Shown: positions 21,188 to 32,796 of the stretch, in pieces
How positions within the stretch are numbered: position 1 is the first letter of the stretch
How the letters are laid out: each line of letters opens with the position of its first letter
Assembly (NCBI GenBank): GCA_030248295.1
Contig: JASANH010000850.1
Location: 930,001-994,000, forward strand
Direction: 5' to 3'
Length of the DNA: 64,000 nt
Source: Mesodorylaimus sp. YZB2_4
Lineage: Eukaryota; Nematoda; Enoplea; Dorylaimida; Dorylaimidae
Notes under the pieces: model-generated
Told to the model about the DNA's origin: nothing
The model's database searches: none
What the model saw: the letters and a program-made list of their open reading frames with translations, nothing else
Made by a program: the position numbers and the translations under genes

Positions 21188-23522
21188 ATGTTGCAAAGTG
21201 GAACTGGTTCAGGAAGTGGTGGACGCGGTAGAAGAGGTGGTCGCGGGCGAGGACGCGGTGGTTTGCAACGTGTGGCTAATGTAAATGGCGTGCCTCCCCC
21301 TCCAGGAACGCCGCTCCAAGATCCCTTTGTTTTGCCGTTTCCTCGTCTGTTGGCGAAGAATGATCAAGGTACGATGACGTTGGACGAGGAATTATTGCGA
21401 GCGATTATCGGCCAATTCACGGTTCTCGGTACTAGTTGCCTGGATTTCTCAGCGATCGCGCAGAAGTTGCAAGCCGAGCATCCGCACTTGGTCAACGCCC
21501 TTTACAATAGCGAGCCGCATTTGTGGGCGTACATTCGATGTTATCCGGAACAATTCGGCGTCGATCATGATCCTCGTCGTCCATGGAACGTGTATTATTT
21601 GGCCAAATGCAAAATCGTGGCCAAATCCGACCGTCGTCGGTACGAACGTGAATTTCTGGCCGGGACCATTCGAGCCGACGAAGATCCCGAGAAACTTTTG
21701 AAGCAAGTCAAGTACGACCTAAACTTGGAGAAAAAAGCTGTAACGTACCTCTTCGCCTTGTTCGATCAAGTTGAACGTATTAGCGGCGAACCAATTGCTT
21801 ATTTGGATATCATAAAAATTGGGACCATATTTCGGCCAGAGTAAGTGCCCCTGATGCATCCTTTTTTGTTTGAGCACTTATCCGATTCGGCTTGTTTTTC
21901 TTAATTTAGGTACGGCGTACCGAAAGACATTTGTGTCTACGTCGGCATGGTGGACGATTTCCTGATGAAAAGGTTACACTTCTTCAATACTTTCGGTGGT
22001 CAAGTCGACGCCCGCAAGCCGTCTTATTACAACACAATCCGGAAGATGACTTTGTATTTAAACGAGCAAGATGGCAGAGGCTGCCGTTTAAATAATTTCT
22101 ATCTTATGTTTCGAAATTCGAATTATTTTAACGAATCTGATCATCGAGCTATCGAGATTGGCGAATTCTTCACCTTTGACGATTTCCTCATGTTCCTGCA
22201 TCAGCATAAACTGCTTTTCGAGCTACTTACTCGCTACGACAAAATCAATTTGCGTCACGATGTGGTCCCGGAAATTTCGCTCGACGAAATACGCGCTTTT
22301 CCGAAATATCAAATGCTGGAAGAAATATTTTTGCCCGGTGGTCAACAACCGAGCAGGATGGCGATGGCCCAAGCCGAACCTCAGGCGGCTCACTCTTCAG
22401 TTCGGAACACGGAACGGGAATACGAAGCGTCCGACGACGATGATGACGATGATGGATACGAAGGCGATAATGACGGACTGCCACCATGCATTTTCTCTTC
22501 GCAGCTCCCGCCTCAACTTGCTCAGCCCGTGGCCCCGTTGACTCGCGCCAGTGTGCCAATTCGCGCTGTGAATCAAAATATGCCAGGTGAGGTTTTTGGA
22601 GTCGTCTTTTAATGAGATATTGACTGCGCGGTTTTTTTAGCTGTTCCCGCCGATACTGCTCGACAGATGCGTTTGTTGAAGGCTGTTCACTTGTCTGCTC
22701 CGTCTGCCAGTGCCACTTTTACCAGTTACGTGCCCGGTAAGTGATCGTCGTTACATTCGGATATTCCGTATTTGTAGCGGACTGTTCAGCTTCAGCGGGT
22801 CCAGCGTTGAATGGACACGAAGTGCAATGGAACAGCGAGCGTCCATTGGAACAAGAGGATATCAGCGGCATGGCTGCGGCTCAAAGTTTCGGTAAGACAA
22901 TGAAAGTGCCTTTGGGAACAGGTCAAGTCTGACGAGGGAACTGCGCGTGATAAGTGCCAAAATGTAGGGCTGACTGTACAACGTACTTTGGAAAGTTTGA
23001 GCGTCATCCTGACACGCGGTCATAAAAGTCTAATAATAACGGTAACCAAACTCTCTCTGTGTGGAGACCATTTGTCCGTTCCGTTACGGTCTCCATCTCT
23101 TATCACAAGTGTAATAAATACTGTAGTCCTTCAAGACCACATAGCCAGTTGTCGCTCAAGCGTTCCATAATACGTTGTATGGATTTAATATTGGAACGTA
23201 TTTCAATATTAAATTTGGAAAGCACAGTTGCTGGCAAGGCTATGTTGTGGTGCGTACGGGAGGGAGGGGCCGTTTGTTTTTGACCCCGTGTCGTAGTTTT
23301 CTGAGAAGTCATGCTATTTCCTTTCTGTTTCTAGAACCGCAAGCAGCCACTCGTCGAATGGTCGTTCGTGGAGGTGCTCGCCCGCCTCGGGCCTCTGCTC
23401 GTTGCTGTCCAGCTCTTCCGAATCGTCAAACGCAGGTTGCGACTGGTGCCATACCGAAGACGGGCAATAACTACGAAAGTTTATATCGGCATTTAGAGGA
23501 CGAGTTGGAGGACAGCGAATAA
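21188..23522 (+). CDS. RGG-box protein with SIN3 PAH-like domain
   Basis: Five exons (21188-21840, 21910-22586, 22641-22736, 22790-22891, 23335-23522), all phases consistent, 571 aa. Residues 4-27 are an RGG/GR-rich tract of the type that binds RNA. Residues about 180-270, across the first exon junction, read like a paired amphipathic helix of SIN3: an A-x-x-YL start, then AYLDIIK, then LHFFNTF, as in the PAH pattern (YL...DFLDI.K...FNTF). A second, weaker stretch (EFFTFDDFLMFLHQHKLLFE) follows. Next is an acidic run with seven consecutive Asp residues, a Pro/Ala/Gln-rich region and a Glu/Asp-rich C-terminus. I do not recognise an orthologue; it is far shorter than SIN3 itself. Inference: a nuclear RNA- or chromatin-associated adaptor. 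The gene model is firm, the function is not. Confidence 0.8.
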
Positions 23523-23988
23523 ATTAAAATGGGCGATTCGAATATTCAACGAAATTATGGATTTGATGGAATGTATTCTGAACTTCCATGGTTTTTTTTC
23601 GAGGTGCTTATCGTTTGAGGTTGTCGTAGATTTCAGGTTCTTGTGTTTTTCTTGAACTGTAATATTGCTTGCTGCCCTATGAGGAGTACAAGGGGGGAGA
23701 ATCTAAGTGAGCCAGTGCGGGTTATTAGTGAGCGTTTGATTAAAATGAGATGAACAATAGGAAAAGGAGTATTCGGTATGGGTGGATGTAGTAACATGAT
23801 GCGAGTAATGATGGTTTTGGCTGTTTAGTAAGGCCGAGGGATGGAAGTCCTTGTTACTTTGGTGTGCTGAACATAGATCGTAAGCTATGGCATCGGAGCG
23901 AGCTGTACGGTTTCTATTGGAAGTGGAACAGGTACGGCAGGGTCAGCAATAAATAAGACTGATCTGCGGGGAATACACATGTTACACT
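23523..23988. other. Convergent 3' region between the PAH-like gene and setd4
   Basis: One AATAAA overlaps the PAH-like gene's stop (23518-23523) and another lies at 23948-23953 (+). The latter is the better candidate for its poly(A) signal. No coding sequence recognised. Confidence 0.5.
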
Positions 23989-26900
23989 TCAGCAGTGCGC
24001 GTCGTTGAGCAGTTCATCCAAGTAAACAAGCGAATCAGACAAGATGGTGATATCGTCTCGCCACACCTGCATAATCATCGAATGGAACCGTTTGGGAAAG
24101 AGGTACAAGGACATTGGATCCGGACGAGAATTCTGAAAAGCACTTATCTTACTGACGAATGAGATAACAAACAAACGATTAGAAATAATATTACCTCGAG
24201 TTCAGCCATGTACTCGCTGACTAAGGTCCTTGCCAATTCGACCACTCTGACCTCTTCGTCAAAACTGGCACAATCGTAAATACGATGCCAGTTGTTCCTG
24301 AAAGGGAAGACGTGAGTGGATTGGATGAGGTTGAAGCCAAGCTTACAGTTCTTCGTCCTCCATGCACAGAAGTTTCATCGTGGCCATGAATGTCCAAGGT
24401 GGTTCTGGATCCGTTTGATAAAGAGGGCTGAAAAAAAACAGTTTGTGAGCATTCCCGATTCGACCTGCATGTACGCTTAATGTTCCTGTCATGATCCAAA
24501 GATTGTTGTCCATGTCCTCCCTGTGTGACCACCAACCACCAGTGGTTAGACCACAACCAGGAAACATGAGCAGGCGCTGCACACTATGCAATTGAGAATG
24601 CCTACTGGGCACTCTTGACAAGGATGGACCGAACACGGATACGCAAGGTACTGGGGATGGCACCTATGAGCGAGACGATGGAATGGCGACCGAGATAGAA
24701 TGGACATGTGATGCGCGGGAACCCAGATTCAGTATCCCATACAACGATGGAGTTAAGCCCCAGAGAAAACCGGCTACTCGGTGGACCGAAGAAGCGATGG
24801 CTGGACACTGTCAGAGAAGCCATGAAGAAAGTGAACGGGGATCCGCGAGACGCAATAGACCCAGACAATGAAAGAAAAATTGCAGAAAAGCGGACCCTGC
24901 TCCAAATGCGGGACTAAACGCTTGGAAAATGATGAGCCACCAGTCTTAGCACGGGCATTCAGTAGGGACTACTTATGATCAGTGGTGATTCGAACCTATT
25001 TGCACCCCTAGCATGGAGAGTTGATAAGATACGCACGCCTCTTACAAGTACAATCCACAAGGTACCGGTTTCTGAACTATTGTTCACACGGCCAACCGTC
25101 CAGAAAATCAGGGCGTATTTTCCTAGAGTTTGTTGTTACACTACATTTTTTTAGCTTTTCGATTTGACTGATCTCTATATTTTACTTTTCACAATTCCCT
25201 CGTAACTCCTAGACCACACTATAAACCATCGTACGGCCAACTCAACTGCGGAGTACTCACCAGGGCAGATTCGATTCAGCGAGCACTATCCAATACTTAT
25301 CGGTCGTGGTGATCCCGGCCTTCCCGCACAACCGTTTCAAATCGCCTGAAAAGAGCCATGATCAGATACCAGATGAGCAGCACTAAAAGAGGACCTACTA
25401 TGATCCAAATACACGGCATTATTCGGATTATCATCCAAGACGAAACCATATTCCAGCAGCAGCAGAGCATTCGTGTGAAGTCCGTAAGAAATAAACGCTT
25501 CTTGGCCTTCCGCAACGCCACCTTCGGTGAACACGTCGAAGGTATGAGTATGCGTGCAAAAACCACATTCTACCTGAAACAAGGAGCTGCAAGCCTTCTC
25601 TGCCAAGACCAGTTGGGGGCACGCGTACGGGGGTGTTGGCCGAATGGTTGAGCATATCCAGAAATGGTGCCAACGCGATCGTGTCGCCATCACTATTGTT
25701 TAACATGGGCGATGGCGAGCGATTTTCTTTGTATATACATCGGGAATTGACGCAACTCCAGGCCCAACGAAACAATTTTTCATCATCCGATTCGTCCATT
25801 GAAGCCAGTCCAAAAAGACGTTTGGCTTCAGCCCATACCTTGAGTACACGTCGACGACACGAGTCGATTTCCAACAATTGCTCGTGAAATTTGACGCGGC
25901 ATTTTGGTGGCAAGATGGCGGCTGCTTCTTCTTGACGATCAGGATCGACTGTGAAGGCCAAGGCGAGCACTGATTCTTCGTCGGGTAGAACATCGAGAAA
26001 TGGACGCCAAGGTGAAACTTCCCTGCGCACCTTCTCGCTCATCAGGAACAAACATAACGCATCAAACGAGTTCATGGTGCCAGGGTACCTGAAAAGTACA
26101 TTTGGAATGAAGATCAGACTCTGGTTCTGTCGTATGGGTGATCCGGGTTATGGTGTGACTTATAGAGAGACAGAAGTGGAATGGATTTCGAAACGGGTCC
26201 CCACCATACAAAACTACGATATCTTACTTTTAATGAGTCTATGCTATAAAGGGGTTAAACAGCATCGACATCGATAGCCATGGACTGATTAAAAACCCAG
26301 ACACTGGATTATTAACATGAGTCTCGACCAGGAATCGAACCACTTGAGATGGCCACTAATGCAGTGGCCGATAATGTGCATCTAGCCAACTTTAATCTAC
26401 TACTATAAACTGCCACTTATTAGTCACGAGTGGAAGTCCCCTTGTTCTTTCAATTCATTACTAGTAGTTGTGATAGAAGCGGGAATCCCTAGTAGGAATC
26501 GACACAGCATCCCTTAAATTGCTGGTTCAGTGTGTTTCATTTGGAATCAAGTACAGCTTGGCAGTACAGATTGAAATCAAGAAACAGAAACAGATCTGAG
26601 CCTTTCCTCGCAAAGTTTAACTACTAGTAGCCCACTCACTCATGTAGGTATTACCCTTACGGTATTAGTCAGGCTTCCCATCTGCTGGCGCTGATATCAT
26701 TGTAATTTTTTGCACATGTTTCACAGTCGGACATGTGCTTGTCTGCGAATAGAGTGTGATAGTGGTCTATCTATCAAAGTCCATCGATATGCCAGAAATG
26801 ACATTTGTGCGAAGTCTTTAATGGCTGTAGATGCAAGTGGACACAGAAGCATAGCAAGCACCTTTGTAGCTGAAAGTACAACCCCCAAAAGAGCCCACCA

Positions 26901-27431
26901 GGTCGAACGCTATCGCCGTGGATCGCCATGGTCAGCAACATCCGCATGGTCTCCTCCCCGGCGTACCCTCTCGCCTGACTCACTTGGCGATGGCAGACCC
27001 GACGGCGCTGGTCAGAACTGTTGTTGACGTAATGAGCACATTCTCTGTTAGTCTTAGAATAAAGGACCTCGGTCGGATCGCTTTCACGGCAACCAGACCT
27101 CGACCAGCACCTGCAAGACACAAGTATCAGTGTCAGACACTGGGCGCTAGCACGCCAAGCTAGCAAGTGTAGCGTTGTTGGGGGTTTCGAGTTCTGACTG
27201 ATGGGAAGAAGGGGTAGCAAAGACCATCTCATCTGTGTGTGCCCACTCCGTGTCTACGATATCGTCAGTACGCAGATCGTGAGAGCCCCGTGGCCCCATC
27301 CAATCATTGATTACACAACACGAACCTGGCACGTGAGTCAACGTCAAATGGTCCACCGTGCAACCATGTTCACTCAAACAGTTGACCAGGGCAGCGAATT
27401 TTTCGTCTTGATCCTTCTCGTCCAAAGCCAT
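23989..27431 (-). CDS. setd4: SETD4-like SET-domain methyltransferase
   Basis: Protein-lysine methyltransferase of the SETD3/SETD4/Rubisco-LSMT class, with a SET domain plus a C-terminal substrate-binding domain. Histone H4K20 has been reported as a SETD4 substrate in other animals. Eight exons: 27431-27326, 27110-26984, 26088-25629, 25573-25399, 25345-25261, 24427-24347, 24297-24195, 24132-23989; 426 aa (human 440). VPGAGRGL near residue 35-41 starts the SET fold. FDALCLFLMSEK is the SETD4-specific helix, WSCVNSRCIY and APFLDMLNHS are the SET core (NH motif), and ISYG (Tyr261) supplies the catalytic Tyr. WTFMATMKLLCM begins the C-terminal domain. Introns 26983-26089 and 25260-24428 are long; the latter carries a LINE remnant. 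The start is the first Met in a frame that aligns with the family N-terminus. Confidence 0.92.
24570..24917 (+). mobile_element. Decayed LINE reverse-transcriptase C-terminal fragment
   Basis: On the plus strand, two broken frames together carry the typical tail of LINE-encoded polyproteins: RMDRTRIRKVLGMAP, then after an in-frame stop near 24699 NGHVMR..., then GGPKKRWLDTVREAMK, ending in a stop at 24917. The order LDR-I-R-LG-AP / GHV-R / G-PKKRW-D matches the region just after the RT domain in non-LTR elements. It is truncated at both ends and has lost its frame, so it is inactive. It sits antisense in intron 5 of setd4. Confidence 0.7.
26331..26400 (-). repeat. tRNA-like fragment with B-box
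   Basis: On the minus strand a GGTTCGATTCC B-box follows a perfect 5-bp stem (GCCAC/GTGGC) with a 7-nt loop at anticodon-arm spacing, and an A-box-like TGGCTAG lies before it. The loop lacks the conserved U33 and the T-stem is poor, so this reads as a tRNA-derived SINE head or tRNA pseudogene in a setd4 intron. Confidence 0.45.
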
Positions 27432-28720
27432 GCAAGGGCATTGCTGAGTTTCTAAAACAAAACAGAAGCAAAAACTCAAACATTCTGCCATACGAAGCGC
27501 GAACTGACTGCTATCGTTAACTAGTCGACTAGCTCCCATGCTGGGAATGCTGAGAAGCAAACACGTGAATCCATCAGATACAGGCAGCGAAAACTGGCGC
27601 CTAGATAGAAGCCTCTATCGGTATCGTTGTCGCGACAGCGGCAGCCTGACCAGGGTGCATGCAGATCGCTCGTTTGTGATGTACATAGGTAGACCCATCT
27701 AGACCGAGTCTTATCAGAAATACGGGCTATTACGAGTCTGAAAACATCCTCACTGGCCGCGACTTATCAATGTAGTGTAACGCCCGAAGTGATACCCTAA
27801 CTAAAACAAAATCTATTTCATAGGTTTGACGTCTACCTGCAGTTCTTACGCCGAACTACAGTATGATCGCACTGCATCACTAGCCCAACGCCGAAACGGA
27901 CTAATTGAGCACAATTTTTTAGCCTGCCAATTTTGAAACTAAACGGCTAGAAACCTATCAAAACAGACGCGGGCACGCGGGGCGCGAGGAGGCAGCGTGG
28001 TCTTCCTGCGTCAACGCATTCCAGAACTCCCAGGAAATTGATAAACAAATGTTCCTTGCTTGCTGAGAGAAGCGATAAATGCTTTGCTAGCGATGACCGA
28101 ACGATGCGCGGGTTCGTTCACAAGTCACGTAGAATAACTCCAACAGCTGCCAAACGAGCCAAACGCAACAGAGCTTGACGTCTTTTAGTGATTGATACAC
28201 TCGAGGCATCAATCCAGGCTAGCTGCAAAATAGTTCAAGAAACAAAAAACCGTTGGCTAGCTTACAACTGGGACATTAATTAATGGGATTTTCACTGGTT
28301 TTGGCTCCCTATGTCACCTGGCTAGAAAGTACCCCTTTCCTTACCTACCGTCAGACAGTACGCGGCAGACGTGCAATGCCTGGCAACAGCAATGACTGCC
28401 CTCTAAAGCATATCTACAGCCGACACTCACTCACGACACTGGCTATTGCAAAATAAATTTGACTAATTGGGAGAATGAGCAATCCGTGGCTCGCAGACCC
28501 CGCTCTCGCTCGAAACCTTGCCCGCATGAACGCTGTGGCTAGATGGATCAACAACAAAACCAAACTCTTGCCGCGTCTAGCAGACAACTAGATCAACCAT
28601 ACAAATTTATGTCTGCTAGAACCGGGAAATATTATGAGAAGCTAGCTCGGTGTTTTGATTTCGGCAGTCGATATTAAAATCATCCTACGAATTTGTGGGC
28701 ATTTACCACTTATAACAACG
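27432..28720. other. Divergent intergenic region setd4/spout1
   Basis: About 1.3 kb between two divergent start codons. No exon with similarity was found; short open frames here are chance-like. It probably holds both promoters. An acceptor-like TTTTAG just before the setd4 start suggests a 5' UTR exon for that gene somewhere above 27455. Confidence 0.5.
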
Positions 28721-31700
28721 ATGAGCAAAAAACGGCACGACGGAGTAAAAAAGCCAGCCCCGAAGCGAGCTCCAGGAAATGTGTCTTGGCGAAAAAGTAA
28801 GATCAGTCATACTACTGTACATATACCTACTTAGGTATGTAACTGGTACAAGAGAGGTTATAGCCTATGCGCAAAAATCAACTAGATAGATATGTATCTT
28901 TTGATCGTCTCCAGAAAAACTTGTGAGGTTTTTATCTGGCTGACGATTCTTAATTCCTACTATAGATTTAGGACCGGAGTAAAATTGGGCCAGCGGATAT
29001 GGACATGGGGCAGGAACACCATTCGGACCCTCTAAATTGCCTGCAATAAAGCCAAGTGTGAGAAAGCGCATGATGATTTATTGTGTGCAAACCTACTGCA
29101 CATACGTTATTCTTTTTCTCGTTCGAGCGGTTCCCCTCATAGGATCCGTTTGATTCCCCCTTCTAGTAGATGAGGCGTTTACTGTATGCCCAGCGACATT
29201 ACGATGACCCCAAAGGACACACTGCCCTGACATTTTTTTAAGGAGAAGGGCGAGAAAGCTGAAAAACTGCTCTTTGATTGTCTTCCCTGTAGTGCAAGGG
29301 ATGTCCAAACTTATTCTGGTTGAGAAACGCCAGCAATTCCAGTACTGGCATGCTGAAATGTGCGAGAAATCTTGGCTTCGCAAAATCTGTGTACAGCTCA
29401 AGGGATCGGGACAGGATATGGCTGTTTTAGTTTATCTGCACTGGTGCCATTTGTTGTGCCACTGGAAGTCCAGCAGGAACCAACCGAGAATTTTCTAGTC
29501 CATGTGAAAATTGTAGCTGATGTGATCATGATTCTTAGAGGCCATTTCTGGTTTTTGCGTGGTGATTTTTTATTTTGAACGTTTAGAGCATAAGGATCTC
29601 AAGAAATATCGTGAGAAAAAGCTTCTCAAAGAGCATTCGAAAAAACAACTCGAAGAAATCGAAGCTGCGGACAAAAATGAGCAAGAGTCCAGTTCTGATA
29701 CGACAAAGAAAGGTAGGTCCATGTTCGGCTAAAACAGATACATAAGGACCTTGAAAAATGTAGACATTCGACTAGGAGTGAGTTCTTCAGGGATGGGGGC
29801 AGGGGCGGAGTTAGTTTTTCACCGTTCGAGGAAAGGAATGGCCCTATGGGTCGGGGTTAGAACTAGCCCCGACGGGGACTGGGATGAGAGAAAGCTTTCT
29901 GAGTGTCAAATTCCGCCTATCTGTATCTTGACATGTTCTAAAAACTCCATGACTCCTGCATTTTTCTCCCCACCTGCACCATACTTCTGTTGCGGATTAG
30001 CAAAGACAATAACACTCCCACGATCAGTGAGGAACCTGGCGAAGCCATTATATACTGTAGACGAGGGAAAGTTTTCAGGGGTGAATCCCCGATACATTGC
30101 GGGGCGCGGAGGGCTGTTTCCCGAGGATGGGGCCCCAGTCGAAGACTGCAAACGGTGTGGTTGCGGTTATGTACAGCTATTTTTAGCTATTTCCCTGATT
30201 GGGTGTATAGTTGATGCGATGTTATCTGATTCTGGTCTACTCTGCCTGGTTCTGGCGTAACTGTACTTCCTGGTTAGAACCTCCGCAAACTATAGAATCT
30301 ACAGTATCTGTCATTCATAAACTTAGTTTTCATTTTAGGCCGATCGTACACGGTCAGCATCGCTTTGCCTGGATCCATCATGGATAATGCGCAATCCCCG
30401 GAACTACGAAGCTATCTCGCGTGTCAGGTAAGAGCCGGCAACTTTTTAAAATTCTTTGAGCAGCCTTCTGTTTTTTCGGTGCTAGATCGCACGTGCAGCA
30501 GTGATATTTGAAGTGGACGAAATCATTGTCTTTGATGAAAGTGCTCAAATGACAAAACAGTAAGCCCTTTTTATTTGCGCGTTTTCTTTTGAGTAGCGTA
30601 TAATCGCGGGTGATGGTTTTAGGCAAGCAGAAATGTATGTCGAATCTTCGACTCCAGCGCACCCGCCAAACTGCAATGCGAAGATGGTAAAGATCCTTCA
30701 ATATTTGGAATGCCCCCAGTATCTTCGGAAGTTCTTATTTCCACTGCAACAGGATCTTCAGTATGCGGGTATGCCTGACTCTTAGACGGATTTCGTTTTC
30801 CATTTTATGTCTTCATGTTTCTTTTAGGAATTTTGAATCCTCTTGATTGTCCTCATCACTTGCGCGCGGACGACTTTTCAATACCGTACAGGGAAGCCAT
30901 CGTTTTAAATAAACCAACAAGGCCGGGCAAGGGTTCATTCTGTAATGCTGGCTTGACTCGAGTAAGTGCTGGAACTGGAATTGTTTATCGATATTGCACA
31001 GGTGTGATTTCACGTTTAGGAAGTGCAAGTGGACAAGGAATTGCAGCCAAACATTCGAGTTACACTTGAACTGAAGACATTCGATTTGTGTAAGTTTGTT
31101 GGATTAAGTTCGGTACATTGAATGATATGCCGTTTTATTTAGCAAAAAAGAAGTTGAAAGCTGTCGTTGTCAGTCCAATGACACCAACGCGTCAGTGCGG
31201 ATATTATTGGGGATACAGTGTACGATTGGCCAAATCACTCAATTCCGTTTTCACTGAGTGTCCGTTCGGAGAACGCGGCTATGATGTCATCATCGGAACG
31301 TCGGACAAGGGTCGAGCAGTGGATGAATTCGAAATGCCGGAGTTCAAGTAAGCGACGCCGTTTGTTCGATTTGTGTGCTGAGAGTCATGCCGTGCCATTT
31401 TAGGCATGTGTTGATCGTGTTTGGCGGTGTGAAAGGCATCGAGTCGTGTATCGAGAACGATCAAAGCCTGCGCTCGGTCGAAGACACGTCCGATTTATTC
31501 CATTATTATTTGAATACGTGTCCGAATCAAGGCAGTAGAACGATACGGACAGAAGTGAGTAGTTTTTTATGTATGGGTCTGTGGTTGTTGGGGAGACTGT
31601 AGCAGTGGCTTGTGAAGACCCTTCTAACCATGTCGGGTAGGGGGTGGGCAGTGAGCTAGTCACTTCTCAACATTCATTATCAGAACTTATTTGATTCCAG

Positions 31701-31769
31701 GAGGCCCTTCTGATTACTCTAAGCGCTCTACGACCAAAACTTCGCCACGCTAATGATTTAGCGACCTAG
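28721..31769 (+). CDS. spout1: SPOUT1/C9orf114-like RNA methyltransferase
   Basis: SPOUT-fold (trefoil-knot) SAM-dependent methyltransferase. The human homologue (CENP-32) associates with spindle and kinetochore and has been linked to 28S rRNA methylation. Ten exons: 28721-28796, 29587-29712, 30339-30427, 30486-30559, 30623-30768, 30828-30961, 31020-31089, 31143-31347, 31404-31554, 31701-31769; 379 aa (human 376). The N-terminus (1-65) is Lys-rich and helical. SIALPGSIMDNAQS opens the catalytic domain, YLRKFLFPLQQDLQYAG and NPLDCPHH are family blocks, and GYYWGYSVRLA plus VIIGTSDKG are in the OB/knot region. The C-terminal knot has VLIVFGG, NTCPNQGSRTIRTEEAL. Intron 2 (29713-30338) contains a GC-rich block near 29780-30160 that may be a repeat; its 169-codon open frame has no family similarity. 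Confidence 0.93.
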
Positions 31770-32796
31770 CATCGATTGGTTTTTTAATTGATTTTGATGC
31801 ATCTGAAGTTGAATTTTTACGTTTTCGAAAGAAATGAATATTTGCTGACCCGCCCTTACCTTGGCCTCATGGAACGTGCATAACCAAATTTTATCCGTTT
31901 CGCCATTCATACAGTACAAACGTGCAATAGCAACAAATCTGCGTACATCACTACCTGAGCACTAACCATCAACGACTACGTGCGTGCATACAAGACGCCA
32001 CGTCAGTCATATAGTATCTATGCTACTGCACATTATACAGCACACAGCACAGCAGCCGCCAACGAATGATAGCATGCCATCCAGAAAATCTATGAGTCTA
32101 TGTGAGTTGTGCTCTTGACTTATCTCGCTCGCCAACCCACTCCTCCACACTACCATGGCACCATACGACACCAGCAAAACCATCAAACCCTATAAGGCAA
32201 GGTGCAAAACTAATTCTAACTTCTAAACCGCAAAGGAAAAGAAAAACGAGTTAAGCCGCACGCGGTATAAGAAAAGTGCAAAACAGAAAAACATAGCTGC
32301 CTCACTCGCATCAAACATACACGAGATAGAAAATAACATCAACCAAAACAAAAAACTAAAAAGTTTATCTCAAAATGATCAATTCTCACTGGACAGCTGC
32401 TGCAGACATTCGTAACATCTTGTACCGACACGCACAAACCAAACCATAATGAAAAGCATCGATCACAAAAGTGGACAGAAGCAGAGACTCTGGAGAAGGC
32501 TAGGCGACTAACTAACTGTACAGTACTCGTACACGTGCAGACTCACTAGTAGGACTTATACGTACGAGTAAATAATCGATCTCAGTCACTCTCCGCAGTT
32601 TCCCGTAATATCGTCCTGTCGTATCGCGAGAAGCCCTGATTAGGCACGCATATACAAAACATACAGTACACAGTACAATGCCACTACGAACCCTAGTCTA
32701 ACGTGCCGCGTTCCGGTAGTCTAGAAGGCATACCAACTCACCGACCGACCAAGTAAGGCCTTTGCGTCAATGAAGACCAACTGGCATGAGATGAGT
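31770..32796. other. Convergent intergenic region spout1/grainyhead
   Basis: About 1 kb between two convergent stop codons. It should contain both 3' UTRs. No canonical AATAAA close to either stop was seen. No open frame with similarity. Confidence 0.5.

Noticed and set aside
26331..26400. Functional tRNA (CAU anticodon)
   Set aside because: Good anticodon stem, but U33 is missing and the T-arm and acceptor stem fail; treated as a tRNA-derived fragment.
29751..30260. 169-codon open frame in spout1 intron 2
   Set aside because: Sits between correctly phased spout1 exons, no similarity, and probably lies in a GC-rich repeat.
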